Shown: positions 20,844-30,360, counted from the first letter of the stretch. The stretch: DNA of 64,000 nucleotides from Komagataeibacter xylinus (GCF_031081985.1 NZ_JARWSK010000006.1:62001-126000); one strand, 5' to 3'. The notes: generated by a model not told the origin, from the sequence alone. Numbers and translations are program-made.

Positions 20844-21800
20844 TTACTGACCTGTGGCAAGAAAGCGCTCGGCCTCGAGTGCGGCCATGCAGCCGGTGCC
20901 CGCGGCGGTCACGGCCTGCCTGTATATCTTGTCCTGCACGTCACCTGCGGCAAATACGCCTGGCACCGAGGTGCGTGTGCTACCCGGTGTCGTGGCGATG
21001 TAACCGTCCGTATCAATGGCTACGACATCACGAAAAATTGTGGTGTTCGGGGTATGGCCGATGGCAACGAACACGCCATCCACGTCGATATGTGTGGTCT
21101 CGCCCGTGACCGTGTCGCGCAGGTCCGCCCCCGTGACCACTGCGGGTGTGCCGCTGCCGGTAATGCGTTCGACCGCCTTGTTCCACAGCACCGAGATCTT
21201 GGGGTTGGCATGCAGCCGGTCCTGCAGGATCTTTTCCGCCCGCAGGGTGTCGCGGCGGTGGATCAGGGTCACGTGGCTGGCGTGGTGGGTGAGGTAAAGG
21301 GCTTCCTCCACTGCGGTGTTGCCGCCGCCAATCACGGCCACGCGCCTGCCACGATAGAAAAAGCCATCGCATGTGGCGCAGGCCGACACACCCGCACCCT
21401 GGAATTCCTTCTCACCCGGCACGCCAAGCCACTTGGCCTGTGCCCCCGTGGCGATGATGACGCTGCGCGCCTCGTACACCGTGCCGGAATCGCCCGTGGC
21501 GTAAAAGCGGCCGCTGCCGTCCTTGCGGGTGAAATCGCACGAGACGATGATGTCATCCATCATGCGCGTGCCGACATTGCGGGCCTGCTCGGCCATCTGC
21601 TCCATCAGTTCCGGCCCCTGTATGCCCTTGGCGAAGCCGGGATAGTTCTCGACATCGGTGGTGATCATGAGCTGGCCGCCGGGTTGCAGCCCCGCCACGA
21701 GGACGGGTGAGAGACTGGCGCGCGCGGCATAGATGGCGGCGGTATAACCGGCGGGACCCGCGCCGATGACAAGCAGGTCGGTGGAAACGGTCTGGGGCAT
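20844..21800 (-). CDS. trxB: Thioredoxin-disulfide reductase
   Basis: 318 aa from ATG 21800 (MPQTVSTDLLVIGAGPAGYT). FAD-binding GAGPAG lies near the start, the redox-active CATC in SACATCDGFFY near residue 140, and the NADPH site GGGNTAVEEAL just after. FAAGDVQD is the second FAD motif. It reduces thioredoxin with NADPH. The longer frame from 21947 adds 49 residues with no similarity and would overlap the divergent Lrp/AsnC gene. Confidence 0.96.
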   Translation of the reverse strand: MPQTVSTDLLVIGAGPAGYTAAIYAARASLSPVLVAGLQPGGQLMITTDVENYPGFAKGIQGPELMEQMAEQARNVGTRMMDDIIVSCDFTRKDGSGRFYATGDSGTVYEARSVIIATGAQAKWLGVPGEKEFQGAGVSACATCDGFFYRGRRVAVIGGGNTAVEEALYLTHHASHVTLIHRRDTLRAEKILQDRLHANPKISVLWNKAVERITGSGTPAVVTGADLRDTVTGETTHIDVDGVFVAIGHTPNTTIFRDVVAIDTDGYIATTPGSTRTSVPGVFAAGDVQDKIYRQAVTAAGTGCMAALEAERFLATGQ

Positions 21801-21945
21801 GAGATCGGTAAAACCTATCGTATCGTCATAATTTCCTTTGGTATGGTCGTCCACTGGCGTCCGTGCAAGGGTTGGAGTAGAAAGTGCTTCATTATCGTGG
21901 CACCCGGTCCGGTGGGGTGCCCCTTTGTCGAGAGATGGAATGTGC

Positions 21946-22416
21946 ATGGCGGAACGGATGGCTGATCTGGATGCGATTGATCGTCGGATTGTGGCCGAAC
22001 TTCAGCTCGATGGCCGCATGACGAACGTGGAACTGGCGCGGCGTGTCGGCATTTCCGCCCCCCCATGCCTGCGCCGCATGCGCAGGCTTGAGGAGGACCA
22101 TGTGATCCGTGGCTACCATGCCGATACCGATGGCGCGCGGCTGGGCTGGTCGATCACGCTTTTTGCCCTGATTGGCTTGGATAGCCAGAAGGAAACCGTA
22201 CTTGCCGCTTTTGAAGCACAGGTCTCGGCCTGGCCGGAAGTGCGTGAGTGCCATATGATTCGCGGTGGCGGCGACTTTCTGGTGCGGCTCGTGGCGCGTG
22301 ACGCAACGCATGAAAACCTGCTGACCCGCCAGTTGACCGAAGCCACCCACGTGGTGCGCGTGCAGACACTCCAGACCATCCGCACCAGCCTCAACCGTCC
22401 CGGCGTGCCTGTGTAA
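21946..22416 (+). CDS. Lrp/AsnC-family transcriptional regulator
   Basis: 156 aa from ATG 21946 (MAERMADLDAIDRRI). Helix-turn-helix region: AIDRRIVAELQLDGRMTN, then VGISAPPCLRRMRRLE. The RAM ligand domain occupies the C-terminal half (VSAWPEVRECHMIRGGGDF is the typical motif). Family members sense amino acids and regulate their metabolism. The gene is divergent from trxB with a gap of about 145 bp, and its stop is 10 bp before the GT39 gene. Confidence 0.92.
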   Translation: MAERMADLDAIDRRIVAELQLDGRMTNVELARRVGISAPPCLRRMRRLEEDHVIRGYHADTDGARLGWSITLFALIGLDSQKETVLAAFEAQVSAWPEVRECHMIRGGGDFLVRLVARDATHENLLTRQLTEATHVVRVQTLQTIRTSLNRPGVPV

Positions 22417-22426
22417 GGGTGGCTGC

Positions 22427-23890
22427 GTGAGGGTGAAGGACAGCCCGCGCCCCTGGCTGTGCCTGTTTGGCCTGCTGGCCTGCCTGCGGCTGGCGGTGGC
22501 AGCTTTCCTGCCGCTTTCGCCTGATGAAGCCTATTACCGCATCTGGGCGCTGGCGCCAGCGGCAAGCTACCTTGACCACCCGCCCATGGTGGCGGTGTGG
22601 ATCCGGCTGGGCATGGCGCTCGGTGGCGATGACCCGTTGGGCGTCAGGCTGGTGGGCGTGCTGGCAGGGGCAGGGGTTTCCTTTTTCGTGTTCCGGGCGG
22701 TGCGTGACCTGCTGCCGGGTACTGCGCCCGCGCTGGCCTGGCGGGCCTGTGCGCTGTTGCAGGCAACGCTTGCGGTGGCCATCCAGTCCATTGTCATGAC
22801 GCCGGACATGCCGGTGTTTTTCTTCCTGTCCGTGCTGCTCTGGGCCATGGGGCGCCTCGTGGCCGGAGGGGGCGCGCGCTGGTGGCTTGTGGCGGGTCTT
22901 GTGGCGGGGCTGGCCTTTGACAGCAAATACACCGCCGTGCTGCCCGTGGCGGGCATTGGCCTGTGGTGGGCGGTCCTCGCCCTGTGGCGGCGCGTGCCGG
23001 GGCAGGGGCGGCACTGGGCCGCGATTGCAGCCGGGCTGGCGCTGGCCGTGCTGTGCGCAACGCCCGTGCTGTGGTGGAACGCAACGCATGGCTGGGTCAG
23101 CTTTGCCCGCCAGGGTGGCCGCACGGCAGACTGGCACCCGGCAAAGGCCTTTCAGTTTTTGACCGAACTGCTGGCCGGGCAGGTGGGGCTGATGACGCCG
23201 GGCATTACCGCGTTTTTTGTGTGGGGACAGGTGCGTGCATGGCGGCAGGCACGGCAGGCGCCCGGTGCGGCCCTGCTGGCCTGTCTGGTCGCCGTGCCTG
23301 CCTGCGTGTTCGTGCAGCATGGCATAGGCGACCGGGTGCAGGCGAACTGGCCGGTGGTCCTGTATCCGGCGCTGGCCGTGGCCACGGCGCTGGTGGGCTG
23401 GCGCTGGGGGCGCTGGGCGGTTGGCGGCGGGCTGCTGGTTGGTGCGCTGGTATATGGGCAGGCGCTGTTTGCCCCGCTGCCCCTTTCTGCCCATACCGAT
23501 GTGGCGTTGCGGCAGATGGCGGGGTGGCGCGCGCTGGCGGCGGATATTACAGCCGTGGCCAGACCGGGCGAATTCGTGGCCGCGTGTGATTACGGCACGG
23601 CAGCGGAACTGGCCACGGTGCTGCCCGGCCGCACCGTGGTGGGCATGGAGCCGCGCTGGGCATTGTTCAACCTGCCCCATGACGTGACGGGCGGGGGCAT
23701 TATGGTCTGCAATCCGCGCCGCACGTTTGATACGGATGTATTCGCCACCATGGACAGGCTGGGCACGGTCATGCGCGGGCGCGGGGGGCGTGTGGCCGAA
23801 CCGGTTGGCCTGTATCGCGTGCAGTTGCGTCCTGACCTGTCAGCCGCCCAGCGCCAGACAATGGCGCGCCTGCCGGTAGCGGGTGGGTAA
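22427..23890 (+). CDS. GT39/ArnT-like membrane glycosyltransferase
   Basis: 487 aa with a GTG start preceded by AAGGGTGG. It has ten or more hydrophobic spans. The first periplasmic loop has PLSPDEAYYRIWA, containing the conserved acidic DEAYY of the PMT/ArnT superfamily (GT39, PMT_2), and YLDHPPMVAV just after. These enzymes move a sugar from a polyprenyl phosphate donor to lipid A, protein or another lipid in the periplasm. The acceptor here is unknown. It follows the Lrp/AsnC gene by 10 bp. Confidence 0.85.
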   Translation: MRVKDSPRPWLCLFGLLACLRLAVAAFLPLSPDEAYYRIWALAPAASYLDHPPMVAVWIRLGMALGGDDPLGVRLVGVLAGAGVSFFVFRAVRDLLPGTAPALAWRACALLQATLAVAIQSIVMTPDMPVFFFLSVLLWAMGRLVAGGGARWWLVAGLVAGLAFDSKYTAVLPVAGIGLWWAVLALWRRVPGQGRHWAAIAAGLALAVLCATPVLWWNATHGWVSFARQGGRTADWHPAKAFQFLTELLAGQVGLMTPGITAFFVWGQVRAWRQARQAPGAALLACLVAVPACVFVQHGIGDRVQANWPVVLYPALAVATALVGWRWGRWAVGGGLLVGALVYGQALFAPLPLSAHTDVALRQMAGWRALAADITAVARPGEFVAACDYGTAAELATVLPGRTVVGMEPRWALFNLPHDVTGGGIMVCNPRRTFDTDVFATMDRLGTVMRGRGGRVAEPVGLYRVQLRPDLSAAQRQTMARLPVAGG

Positions 23891-23945
23891 GGTCGTCATG
23901 CGCGCCATGTAAACGGGCGGCATGGAAGAGAGGGTGACAGCGAGC

Positions 23946-24536
23946 ATGGAATATGAACCTGTAGGCGTGCTTCAGGCAGATGTTTTAATGAGTGGTCCAT
24001 CCTCCTTGCGCAAGGACTACAAGAAGTGGTTTATTGCCAATATATCCAACAGAATTAAAGCATTACAGCATGCGTTAAATACGTGTGATCGTACGAACAA
24101 GATAGACCTTGATTACAGTCACGGTTCAGTCGCGCGTTTGAGTGACTGGCTGTCGCAGCATGTCGGGTCAGTATGTCTGAGCGAGCAGGAACGTGAAGAA
24201 ATAAGGCAGCAACAACCGTTCCCGATAGCCGTGCCAGAATCAGTTCTTTCTTCTGCAACGGAATCATTGGCATTTGATGTAGGCGTCTATCTGGGAGAAG
24301 TTTTATGCAAACAATATCCATGGGTCGCCTGGCAGCAGGTTTCCACTGGCAAAAGAAATTATTTTTACGGGCAGATGGTATTGAGCGGAATAAATGCAGT
24401 CAAAGTCTGCCCCATGCATATTGTAGCAGTATTCTGCATCGGGGTTAAGGAAGGCGATTATACGGATGGAAAGAGACTGCTGAGCCTGTTCGACAGATGG
24501 GAGCAGAATGCACGAAAAAACAGGCCTGCCGCGTGA
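23946..24536 (+). CDS. Hypothetical protein in AT-rich DNA
   Basis: 196 aa if it starts at ATG 23946 (MEYEPVGVLQ); an upstream ATG at 23922 is possible. It is soluble, without signal peptide or spans. Notable blocks are KDYKKWFIANISNRIKALQHAL and SLAFDVGVYLGEVLCKQYP followed by W-x-aromatics. The latter weakly recalls small toxin-immunity or accessory proteins, but I do not recognise the family. Codon use is less GC-rich than in its neighbours, which suggests recent acquisition. It stands between the GT39 gene and the convergent receiver gene. Confidence 0.6.
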   Translation: MEYEPVGVLQADVLMSGPSSLRKDYKKWFIANISNRIKALQHALNTCDRTNKIDLDYSHGSVARLSDWLSQHVGSVCLSEQEREEIRQQQPFPIAVPESVLSSATESLAFDVGVYLGEVLCKQYPWVAWQQVSTGKRNYFYGQMVLSGINAVKVCPMHIVAVFCIGVKEGDYTDGKRLLSLFDRWEQNARKNRPAA

Positions 24537-24601
24537 GATGTCGCGCCTGCCAGGGCTGTAGTGCCACCTGAAAAGCCAATCCGGAGCAGACTGTGCCAGC
24601 C

Positions 24602-24952
24602 TCAGTCAGCCACGGGCAATGCCTGGCGCACCTGTTCGAGCATGGCCTTCATGCGGAAGGGTTTTTCCAGCAGGGGCAGGGGGGCGTAGCCTGCCAGCCG
24701 GTCGGGGTCGCCGCTCATCACGATCACATGGCTGCCGCGCGCGCGGGCAGCGGCAATAAAGGCATCAGGCTCGCCATCGGGCAGGGTCAGGTCCACCAGC
24801 GCCAGCGTGCAGGGGCGGGTTTCAAGCGCATGCATGGCATCGGCCACGCTGGGGCATATGGTGGCAGTGATGCCGTCGCTTTCCAGCATGGTGGCGACCA
24901 GTTCGGCAATCATGGCCTCGTCTTCAACAATCAGGGCGGTGCGGGCGGTCAT
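24602..24952 (-). CDS. Stand-alone response regulator receiver protein
   Basis: 116 aa from ATG 24952, a single CheY-like domain. The acidic pocket is Glu10/Asp11, the phospho-acceptor is Asp54 (ALVDLTLPDG), and Ser80 and Lys97 (EKPF) complete the site. There is no output domain, so it acts by protein contact or as a phosphate sink. Its ATG overlaps the Nudix gene stop as ATGA, and no histidine kinase is nearby. Confidence 0.88.
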   Translation of the reverse strand: MTARTALIVEDEAMIAELVATMLESDGITATICPSVADAMHALETRPCTLALVDLTLPDGEPDAFIAAARARGSHVIVMSGDPDRLAGYAPLPLLEKPFRMKAMLEQVRQALPVAD

Positions 24953-25458
24953 GACAGGAGGCTTTCGGCCCGATGGCGGGGGGCGGTATCGGTCGTGCGG
25001 GTTTGCGGGGCCAGTGGCCACGGCGCGATGCCGCGGGCTGACAGGGCCAGGGCGCCGAGTTCGGGCAGGCCGGGGCTGAAGGCGGCCGGGCGGGCATGTA
25101 CCTGCTCAAGGTCGAACCAGTCCACCGCATCCGCGTCATCGCCCGCGTGGATGTCGGTCCAGCCATTGTCGTGGCATTTCACGGCCACGATCAGGTAGTG
25201 AAAGCGGATATGGCCCTTGCCATCACGATCGATCAGGTCAAAGGCGGTCAGCGTGCCTTCGGCATGGGTGGTGAAGCCGGTTTCTTCGCGCAGTTCGCGC
25301 GCGGCGGCATCAAAACAGGTTTCGCCATACTCGATGCGCCCGCCGGGAAAGCCCCACAACCCCTGATCGGGCGGATTGCGACGGCGCACGAGCAGCATGC
25401 GCCCCTTGCGCACGATGATGGAAAGAACGGCCCCGGCCAGTGTCATGTTATCGGACAT
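24949..25458 (-). CDS. Nudix hydrolase
   Basis: 169 aa. The Nudix box is complete: GGRIEYGETCFDAAARELRE followed by ETGF (GX5EX7REUXEEXGU). The family hydrolyses nucleoside diphosphates linked to another group. The N-terminus LVRRRNPPDQGLWGFPGG suggests the MutT/ADP-ribose type, but the substrate is not certain. The C-terminal 35 residues are low-complexity. It is coupled to the receiver gene by a 4-bp overlap. Confidence 0.9.
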   Translation of the reverse strand: MSDNMTLAGAVLSIIVRKGRMLLVRRRNPPDQGLWGFPGGRIEYGETCFDAAARELREETGFTTHAEGTLTAFDLIDRDGKGHIRFHYLIVAVKCHDNGWTDIHAGDDADAVDWFDLEQVHARPAAFSPGLPELGALALSARGIAPWPLAPQTRTTDTAPRHRAESLLS

Positions 25459-25557
25459 GGATGAAATATATCGGATCGTGGCGCGGCATCCATGCCTGTA
25501 CGGGACCGGAGTGTTCCCGATTGCGTGATCGCGCCACTGCGGGGCGGTATGCCGGGT

Positions 25558-25953
25558 CTATCGATGGAGTACGATGTGCGCCCGGCAGCGCGGCGTGCCA
25601 TAGATGCCAACGATGGTATTCCCTTCGGGATGGGCCTCGAAAACCATGGGGAAGGCCGCCCCCGAGGGCTGTTGCAGCAGGGTCTCGGCATGATAATGGG
25701 CGTATCCCTTTTCCGGCTGGCCCCGCAGCGGCACGGAGCCATCAGCAGGGGTGAAGGTCAGGGTTTTCGAACCGACCTGGAAAGTGGAGGTGTCACGCGT
25801 CACGTCGGTGCAGTTGCCCTTGTCGGTCACGAGCTGTCCGGTCCACAATCCTTTCGGGTCGTGCAGCGCATCGGCTGAGGCGGGGGGCGCAAAGGCAAGG
25901 ATGCCGGCCAGGCCAAGGGCCACCACCGCTGGCCGCACGAGGCATGCAATCAT
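25558..25953 (-). CDS. Small secreted protein
   Basis: 131 aa from ATG 25953, with AGAGGT as ribosome site. A clear signal peptide (MIACLVRPAVVALGLAGILA, cleavage after ASADA) precedes a domain of about 100 residues. Two Cys in the mature part (GNCTDV and TPRCRAH) could form a disulfide bridging its ends. PADGSVPLRGQPEKGYAHY is typical of small beta-rich periplasmic proteins. No family recognised. It is divergent from guaA. Confidence 0.75.
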   Translation of the reverse strand: MIACLVRPAVVALGLAGILAFAPPASADALHDPKGLWTGQLVTDKGNCTDVTRDTSTFQVGSKTLTFTPADGSVPLRGQPEKGYAHYHAETLLQQPSGAAFPMVFEAHPEGNTIVGIYGTPRCRAHIVLHR

Positions 25954-26118
25954 GAAAACGGACCTCTGGTTCAGGTTTTGGAACGCGGCAGGCGACATGG
26001 GCCTGCCTGATGCCTTATATTGTGCTATCTGCGCCCGAAAGACTATCCCACCCTTGCACCGGGTCGCCCGTTCATGCTGGAAGCCCTGTGTATCGATAAT
26101 GCCGCGACCGAAAGACAC

Positions 26119-27723
26119 ATGATGAACGACACCGTGAATACAGCCCCCCCACCGGCAGGACTTGATGAATCCCTGCATGAAGACCGGATCCTGATCCTGG
26201 ACTTCGGCAGCCAGGTCACGCAGCTGATTGCCCGCCGCGTGCGCGAGAGCGGGGTGTATTGCGAAATCTGGCCATATTCCAGCACGGCCGAGCGGATTCG
26301 GGCCTTTGCGCCCAAGGGCATCATCCTGTCAGGCAGCCCGGCCAGCGTGCTTGACGAGAATGCGCCCACCATCCCGCCGGTGGTGTTTGAACTGAACGTG
26401 CCGGTGCTGGGCATCTGCTACGGGCAGCAGGCGATGTGCCGCATGCTGGGCGGTAAGGTCGAATCATCCGAACACCGTGAATTCGGCCGCGCGCATATCG
26501 ATATCATCAAGGACTGCGCGCTGTTTCGCGGCACATGGGCGCGCGGTGGGCGCGAGCAGGTGTGGATGAGCCACGGTGACCGCGTGACCGCGCTGCCGCC
26601 CGGCTTCCAGGCCGTGGCCGTGAGCGAGGGCGCGCCGTTCGCCATCATCGCCGATGAAGGCCGCAGGCTCTATGGCGTGCAGTTCCACCCCGAGGTGGTG
26701 CACACCCCGCATGGCGCGGCCCTGCTGCGCAACTTCACGCATGGCGTTGCGGGGTGCCGGGGCACCTGGACCATGGCGGGCTTCCGCGACATGGAGATTG
26801 CGCGCATCCGCCAGCAGGTGGGCAAGGGGCGGGTGATCTGCGGGCTTTCGGGGGGCGTTGATTCCTCGGTGGCCGCCGTGCTGATCCATCAGGCCATTGG
26901 CGACCAGCTGACCTGCATTTTCGTCGATCCGGGCATCCTGCGCGCGGGTGAGGCGGATGAGGTGATCCGCACCTTCCGTGACCGCTTCAACATCCACCTG
27001 ATCCACCGTGATGCCTCCGACCTGTTCCTCAATGCGCTTGAGGGCGTGAGCGACCCCGAAATCAAGCGCAAGACCATTGGGCGCCTGTTCATCGAGGTGT
27101 TCGAGGAAGAAGCCGCCAAGCTTGGCGGCGCCGAGTTCCTGGCGCAGGGCACGCTCTACCCCGACGTGATCGAGAGCGTGAGCTTTACTGGCGGCCCGTC
27201 GGTTACCATCAAGTCGCACCACAACGTGGGTGGCCTGCCCGAGCGGATGAAGATGCAGCTTGTCGAGCCGCTGCGTGAACTGTTCAAGGATGAAGTGCGC
27301 GAACTCGGCCGCGAGATGGATATTCCCGAAGCGATCGTGGGCCGTCACCCGTTCCCCGGCCCGGGGCTGGCCATCCGTATTCCCGGTGCCATCACGCGCG
27401 AGAAGCTGGCCCTGCTGCGCCGTGTTGATTCGATCTTCCTGGAGGAGATCCGCTCCGCCGGGCTGTATGACGCCATCTGGCAGGCTTTTGCCGTGCTGCT
27501 GCCCGTGCGCACCGTGGGTGTGATGGGTGACGGCCGCACCTATGATTACGCCTGTGCCCTGCGTGCCGTGACCAGCACGGATGGCATGACGGCGGATATC
27601 TATCCGTTTGACATGTCTTTCCTCAATCGCGTGGCCGGGCGTATTGTCAATGAAGTGCGGGGCGTGAACCGCGTGACGTATGACATTACGTCCAAGCCGC
27701 CGGGAACGATCGAGTGGGAATGA
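26119..27723 (+). CDS. guaA: GMP synthase (glutamine-hydrolysing)
   Basis: 534 aa from the ATG pair at 26119. The class I glutamine amidotransferase domain has LGICYGQQ (catalytic Cys) and the His-Glu pair in FHPEVVHT. The ATP-pyrophosphatase domain begins with [14 protein letters not shown] (P-loop). The dimerisation domain ends PPGTIEWE, the standard C-terminus. It converts XMP to GMP. The first 20 residues are an extension. A longer frame from 26020 overlaps the divergent promoter region and lacks similarity. Confidence 0.97.
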   Translation: MMNDTVNTAPPPAGLDESLHEDRILILDFGSQVTQLIARRVRESGVYCEIWPYSSTAERIRAFAPKGIILSGSPASVLDENAPTIPPVVFELNVPVLGICYGQQAMCRMLGGKVESSEHREFGRAHIDIIKDCALFRGTWARGGREQVWMSHGDRVTALPPGFQAVAVSEGAPFAIIADEGRRLYGVQFHPEVVHTPHGAALLRNFTHGVAGCRGTWTMAGFRDMEIARIRQQVGKGRVICGLSGGVDSSVAAVLIHQAIGDQLTCIFVDPGILRAGEADEVIRTFRDRFNIHLIHRDASDLFLNALEGVSDPEIKRKTIGRLFIEVFEEEAAKLGGAEFLAQGTLYPDVIESVSFTGGPSVTIKSHHNVGGLPERMKMQLVEPLRELFKDEVRELGREMDIPEAIVGRHPFPGPGLAIRIPGAITREKLALLRRVDSIFLEEIRSAGLYDAIWQAFAVLLPVRTVGVMGDGRTYDYACALRAVTSTDGMTADIYPFDMSFLNRVAGRIVNEVRGVNRVTYDITSKPPGTIEWE

Positions 27724-27749
27724 TTTCCACAAGGTTCTGAAATAACCTG

Positions 27750-27787
27750 CCCCTTCCTCCAACCGGCATGCCCGTTGGAGGAAGGGG
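27750..27787. terminator. Strong hairpin after guaA
   Basis: A 14-bp perfect stem CCCCTTCCTCCAAC / GTTGGAGGAAGGGG with a 10-base loop, 27 bases after the guaA stop, in a convergent gap. No U-run follows directly, so it may act on both strands with Rho or protect the 3' end. Confidence 0.7.
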
Positions 27788-27941
27788 GATGAATAAGGTC
27801 GGCCGCAGATGGGCTTTTGACGGTATTTCCTGGCTGGAAATATTGTATTGCCTATGCAAGCGCAGCAATTTTTACTTCTTGCCATAAATAAAAGCTGGGA
27901 GGCAGGAGCGGCGACGGGATGGATGCCCTCCGCCCTGTATT

Positions 27942-28406
27942 TTACTGATCGGCTGAGCCCGGCTGTTCGATAATGATCCGCATGCCCCATGTCTTCCCGC
28001 CATCAGTTGTCGTGAGTGCGACCTGATAGGTGCCGTTATTGGGAATAATGATGTGGTCGAGTGGCGTATCTGTTGAGGGCCAGGTGATATTCTTGTCATC
28101 ATAATGCTTTAACGACACCGTCATCGGCGCAACCGGTGCCGCCGTGATTCCGCTGATGATGGCTGCTTTCTGGATGTCTTTGGGCAGCAGGGTTTCGATT
28201 GCCCTGATGTCGATATCACCACCACGGTTGGAGGGCAGGCTCAGGATGGCGGAAATGCAGGTTTCGTATTCCTTGTAGCTCTCGCTTGTGCACGGTGTCT
28301 GAACGGTCGTGCTGGCCTGTGTTCCATCGGGAAGCTTCACGTCCGTTGCATGCGCATGGCCCGTCAGCAGAAGTGCCGGAACAAGGGCAAAAAAGCTTTT
28401 ACGCAT
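27942..28406 (-). CDS. Secreted hypothetical protein
   Basis: 154 aa from ATG 28406. Signal peptide MRKSFFALVPALLLTGHAHA; mature protein with two Cys (QTPCTSES and YETCISA) close together. The C-terminal half looks beta-rich (NGTYQVALTTTDGGKTWGMR). No known family. It is the first gene of the AT-richer accessory stretch and divergent from the lipoprotein gene. Confidence 0.65.
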   Translation of the reverse strand: MRKSFFALVPALLLTGHAHATDVKLPDGTQASTTVQTPCTSESYKEYETCISAILSLPSNRGGDIDIRAIETLLPKDIQKAAIISGITAAPVAPMTVSLKHYDDKNITWPSTDTPLDHIIIPNNGTYQVALTTTDGGKTWGMRIIIEQPGSADQ

Positions 28407-28875
28407 AATATCAAGACACCTTAAGGGAGATTTGGACAACACTCACGATCCTGATCATTACTCCAGATTACCTCTTCTGCACAGGATATGATGGGGCGGC
28501 ATCGGCAGGTTGATACACTATTTCATGATAGCGCATGCTCCTTGCAAAAAATGGCTTTCATGCGCGGGGCCGGTGGTCGGACCTCGGGCATGGGTGGATG
28601 GAGCAGTATAATTTACATGATTTTAATAATATCATACAGCCTGCCTGCCAGCACATCGCGCCAGATATTATCCTATGTCATTGAAAATATTAATTAAATG
28701 ATGGTAGGTAAGATTATTTCCATTACCGGATAAAAATCAATAGAGTTACAATTCAAGAAAACCGTATGATATAATGCAATGCCGCCAGTGTATGAAGTCA
28801 GGGACCCGCGTATCATTAAAAAATAATTAAAGTTCATGTAATATGTCGTATTGAGGGATGCAGAGTTCTGTTGTC
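28407..28875. other. AT-rich divergent intergenic region
   Basis: About 470 bp without a convincing gene. It contains one good promoter candidate for the downstream lipoprotein. Small frames in it have no ribosome site or family similarity. Confidence 0.6.
28746..28775 (+). promoter_or_regulatory. Candidate sigma-70-type promoter of the lipoprotein gene
   Basis: TTACAA (28746) as -35, an 18-bp spacer and a perfect TATAAT (28770-28775) as -10. The start of transcription would lie about 95 bases before the ATG at 28876. Confidence 0.4.
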
Positions 28876-29940
28876 ATGAAAAAAATTATGGTGGTGCCGC
28901 TTATTTTATTGTTGAGTGGATGTTATGGCGTTGGCTCCCAGAGGCTGGATCGTGATCAGCTTGACTATTCACAGGCGCTGATTGGTTCTTCCAAGCAGCA
29001 GACCCTCCTTAATGTTGTCCGCTTGCGGTATGCTGACACGCCCGGCTTCCTTGATACGACCCAGTTGATTTCCGGCTACCAGTTACAGCGCAATATTTCC
29101 ATCGGGGTCGGTTCGGACTCCAACCCGATCAGGCCCGCAGGGACCATCGGGGCGCAGATACAGGAAAGCCCGACTTTTACATTCCAGCCCGTTACGGGCG
29201 ATGCCTATGCGCAGAGTTTCCTGCGCCCGCTCCCCCCCGGCAGCCTGCTGCCTTTGGCCATGGGCGGCCTGCCCATCGATATCCTGTTCCGCCTGTCGGT
29301 CCAGTCGGTCAATCTTATCAATAACGCGGGCGCCATCGGGGGGGATCTTGGGCGCGGCTCGCCTGAATTCTTTGAACTGCTCTATGACCTGCGCCGGTTG
29401 CAGATTGCGGGCCTGCTCGGCATACAGCTTGAACATAGCGAGGAAATACCTGGAAAGACCCCGGCTTTTGACCGGGTCTTCCTGACGGTATCCTCAACGA
29501 CCGACCCGATCCTGTCTGAAGTCGTGAAGGCGACGCGGCGGTTTTTTGCAATGGGCCCCAATGACGAGCGCGTGGAAGTCATCTACGGGGCAGGCAAGCC
29601 GCAACGCGGCCAGGTCCGGCTTCTTACGCGCACGATGCTGGGCGTTATGGGGCAGATTGCCTACCAGATCGACGTGCCGCAGGAAGATATTGATTCAGGG
29701 CGTACCCTGCCCAAAATCATTCTGGTCGGGCGCAATACAAAGCCGACCGTTTTTGTTCATGTCAGTAATGAGCGGCCAAAATCTTCTTTTGTATCAACAA
29801 AATACAATAACAAATTCTACTATATATCGGATACCGATTTCCCCAGCAAACTCGGGTTCACCATGCTGCAGATCCTGATGGAACTTTCAAAAACCACCAA
29901 AAACCCGGGCGCCGTGCTGACCATACCCGTAAATGGATGA
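28876..29940 (+). CDS. Outer- or inner-membrane lipoprotein, conserved family of unknown function
   Basis: 354 aa from ATG 28876 (MKKIMVVPLI). The lipobox LLLSGCYG places the acylated Cys near residue 15. LDYSQALIGSSKQQTLLNVV followed by RLRYADTPGFLDTTQLISGY is a hallmark of a widespread family of proteobacterial lipoproteins without known function. The middle is rich in Pro and hydrophobic residues, and the C-terminus ends ILMELSKTTKNPGAVLTIPV. It sits 15 bp before the truncated cas3 frame, though the two need not be related. Confidence 0.8.
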   Translation: MKKIMVVPLILLLSGCYGVGSQRLDRDQLDYSQALIGSSKQQTLLNVVRLRYADTPGFLDTTQLISGYQLQRNISIGVGSDSNPIRPAGTIGAQIQESPTFTFQPVTGDAYAQSFLRPLPPGSLLPLAMGGLPIDILFRLSVQSVNLINNAGAIGGDLGRGSPEFFELLYDLRRLQIAGLLGIQLEHSEEIPGKTPAFDRVFLTVSSTTDPILSEVVKATRRFFAMGPNDERVEVIYGAGKPQRGQVRLLTRTMLGVMGQIAYQIDVPQEDIDSGRTLPKIILVGRNTKPTVFVHVSNERPKSSFVSTKYNNKFYYISDTDFPSKLGFTMLQILMELSKTTKNPGAVLTIPVNG

Positions 29941-29955
29941 AGCCGGTGGCCGCGC

Positions 29956-30360
29956 ATGGTCAATGAAGCCTACGACATGCTGCGCTTTTTATGGGGCAAG
30001 GCACGCCCGGCGGATCAGGGCGGCAACACGGGTGCGCCCATCCATCCCCTTGTTGCGCATATGCTCGATGTGGCGGCGGTAGCGGTTCTGTGGCCCGGCA
30101 GCGGGCGGCTGGCGCTGGACCGTCGACAACTTGGCCTGCTCGTGGCGCTGCATGATATTGGCAAGGTCACGCCCGCTTTTCAGGCACAGGTTCCGGCCCA
30201 CTGGCCCTGGCAGGCGCTCGGGCCGTTGCCCGATGCGGTGGTGGACTCACGACATGACGTGGATGGCCTGATCAAGGTAACGGGAGACGGGAAGGAAGTC
30301 TGGCTGCAATCGTTTTACTGTCTGATCTGGAAACGATGCGCCGGAGGGGCCTCCCGGTAA
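29956..30360 (+). pseudogene. Truncated Cas3 HD-domain (type I-E-like) remnant
   Basis: 134 codons. It shows the start of a Cas3: FLWGKA (W13-G-K), IHPLVAHMLDVAAVA with H30 and H35, and LLVALHDIGKVTPAFQAQVP carrying the H66-D67 pair. The same order WGK...H..L..H.LDVAAVA...LHDIGK...FQ is found at the N-terminus of E. coli-type Cas3. A full Cas3 has about 850-900 residues with a helicase. Here similarity stops near residue 105 (SRHDVDGL), and a short unrelated tail follows. No cascade genes or CRISPR repeats were seen nearby, so it is very likely a relic. Confidence 0.75.

Noticed and set aside
27750-27787. Riboswitch or attenuator near guaA
   Set aside because: The hairpin lies after the stop codon and fits a 3'-end structure, not a leader.
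26464-27990. 508-codon minus-strand frame across guaA
   Set aside because: Antisense to guaA, no motifs, no ribosome site.
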